Positions 63,191 through 64,000 of a stretch of DNA of 64,000 bases are shown in pieces (within the stretch, counting starts at the first letter, position 1; the number at the start of each line of letters is the position of its first letter). The translations under genes were made by a program, and so were the position numbers. The stretch comes from Spisula solida (Eukaryota; Mollusca; Bivalvia; Venerida; Mactridae): assembly GCA_947247005.1 (NCBI GenBank), contig OX365956.1, positions 11,180,089-11,244,088 on the forward strand. Direction: 5' to 3'. The notes under the pieces were generated by a model that saw nothing but the letters and a program-made list of their open reading frames with translations, did not search any database and had not been told where the DNA came from.

Positions 63191-64000
63191 TTAACACAAG
63201 GACAAACTGCTTGGTAATTCCACTGATGATACTATTCCATTGTTCATTGTATAAATATGAAAGTACACGTATGGTTTCAAGAATTACATGTACACCTTTA
63301 TATTGATATTGAAGATATTGAAGATCAAACTCAAACTAATTGACATTTTTACTAGATTTATCGATTACAATATCTTATTACTGTGTTGGTTGATTAAGAC
63401 ACTGACGTAGGTTCTCGTCCGTAAATCTGGTACAATGTAACATCTTTAAAGAAGGTTGAAAACTATTCAGCTATAATTACATTGGCTCACTGGCATTCGT
63501 ACGTCATACAAAATCTCAGTATCAGTACATTAAGTCTTAAAAAATGTGTAAATGGTCAAAAATGTGTTACTTGGTTACAGCGTGTGAGCTTATGTATCAA
63601 CAAAGGGCCGTTACTCTGTATATATATGCATGTAATACGTCCACGGCGCTGTTCAAAGTATGATGGGCAAGAGAGTCAGAATGGGTTTAGATTATGTATG
63701 AATGTAACTAAATACCAATGGTTTAAATGAGAACTACACATGTAGTTCATAAAAACACACCTCTCATATGTTTCTCCATTTCACAAACTATCATAAACTT
63801 GGGCTTATAAAGTCACATTTTATATCATTCATAGTTTACAAACAGAATGGTTGTTATTTTATATTATCACATACTACGGTGAAGATGATCTTTTCCTTAA
63901 TACTAGTAACTGATATTTAAATTATTATACGGCAAATCATTCATTTTCGAGTGCATTTAATTTCGTGGAATTTATCAAAATGGACGATTTTTGTGGTCGG
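63191..64000 (+). other. 3' UTR and downstream flank of the TNF ligand gene
   Basis: AT-rich sequence after the stop codon. I see no canonical AATAAA; a TATAAA variant lies at 63250-63255, about 60 bases after the stop. The open frame at 63482-63730 has no family signature. The end of the transcript cannot be fixed. Confidence 0.5.

Noticed and set aside
1..64000. Search for CRISPR arrays, bacterial operons, rRNA and intact tRNA genes
   Set aside because: None seen. All tRNA-like segments lack good stem pairing and are better explained as SINE relics; the tandem arrays have no spacer structure.

Overview
This is AT-rich, intron- and repeat-dominated animal DNA. No long open frames, operons or ribosome-binding sites are seen. 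Instead there are short open stretches bounded by GT/AG splice signals, very long introns, decayed tRNA-like SINEs, a truncated non-LTR retrotransposon, a MITE-like pair and many minisatellites. The style, together with a terminal TNF-type domain, fits an invertebrate and most likely a lophotrochozoan such as a mollusc (inference; the species cannot be named from the sequence).

The main gene is a plus-strand TNF-superfamily ligand that I assemble from exons spread over about 48 kb: a 37-bp juxtamembrane exon (14929-14965), a transmembrane exon (25737-25832), a coiled-coil stalk exon (about 30106-30526, with one frame break), the exon that opens the TNF homology domain (56192-56290) and the terminal exon carrying the rest of that domain (62766-63190). 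Every junction I propose is phase 1. The joined exons give a type II membrane protein in the expected order: basic cytoplasmic end, one membrane span, coiled-coil stalk, C-terminal trimerising domain. The last two exons are near certain. The transmembrane and stalk exons are probable, the 37-bp exon is plausible, and a first exon at 707-766 is only a candidate.

Layout: 1-14.9 kb is non-coding and holds a CAA-rich tract, a CAT/CAC tract, a degenerate AACGAC repeat and a 1.3-kb array of 22-bp units. 15-25.7 kb is intron with SINE relics and a LINE 3' end lying between two inverted copies of an unknown repeat. 25.8-30.1 kb is intron with the first MITE-like copy. 30.5-56.2 kb is the largest intron; it carries a 170-180-bp higher-order TGACG repeat, a 13/39-bp minisatellite, a (TTG)n tract, several SINEs, the second MITE-like copy and one convincing exon on the opposite strand (40497-40781) of unknown identity. 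56.3-62.8 kb is intron with a 57-bp minisatellite beginning 30 bp after the splice donor and a 30-bp minisatellite whose unit holds a Pol III B box. 63.2-64 kb is 3' UTR and flank.

I see no bacterial-type system, CRISPR array or intact transposon. The most informative content is the TNF ligand gene and the repeats inside its introns.
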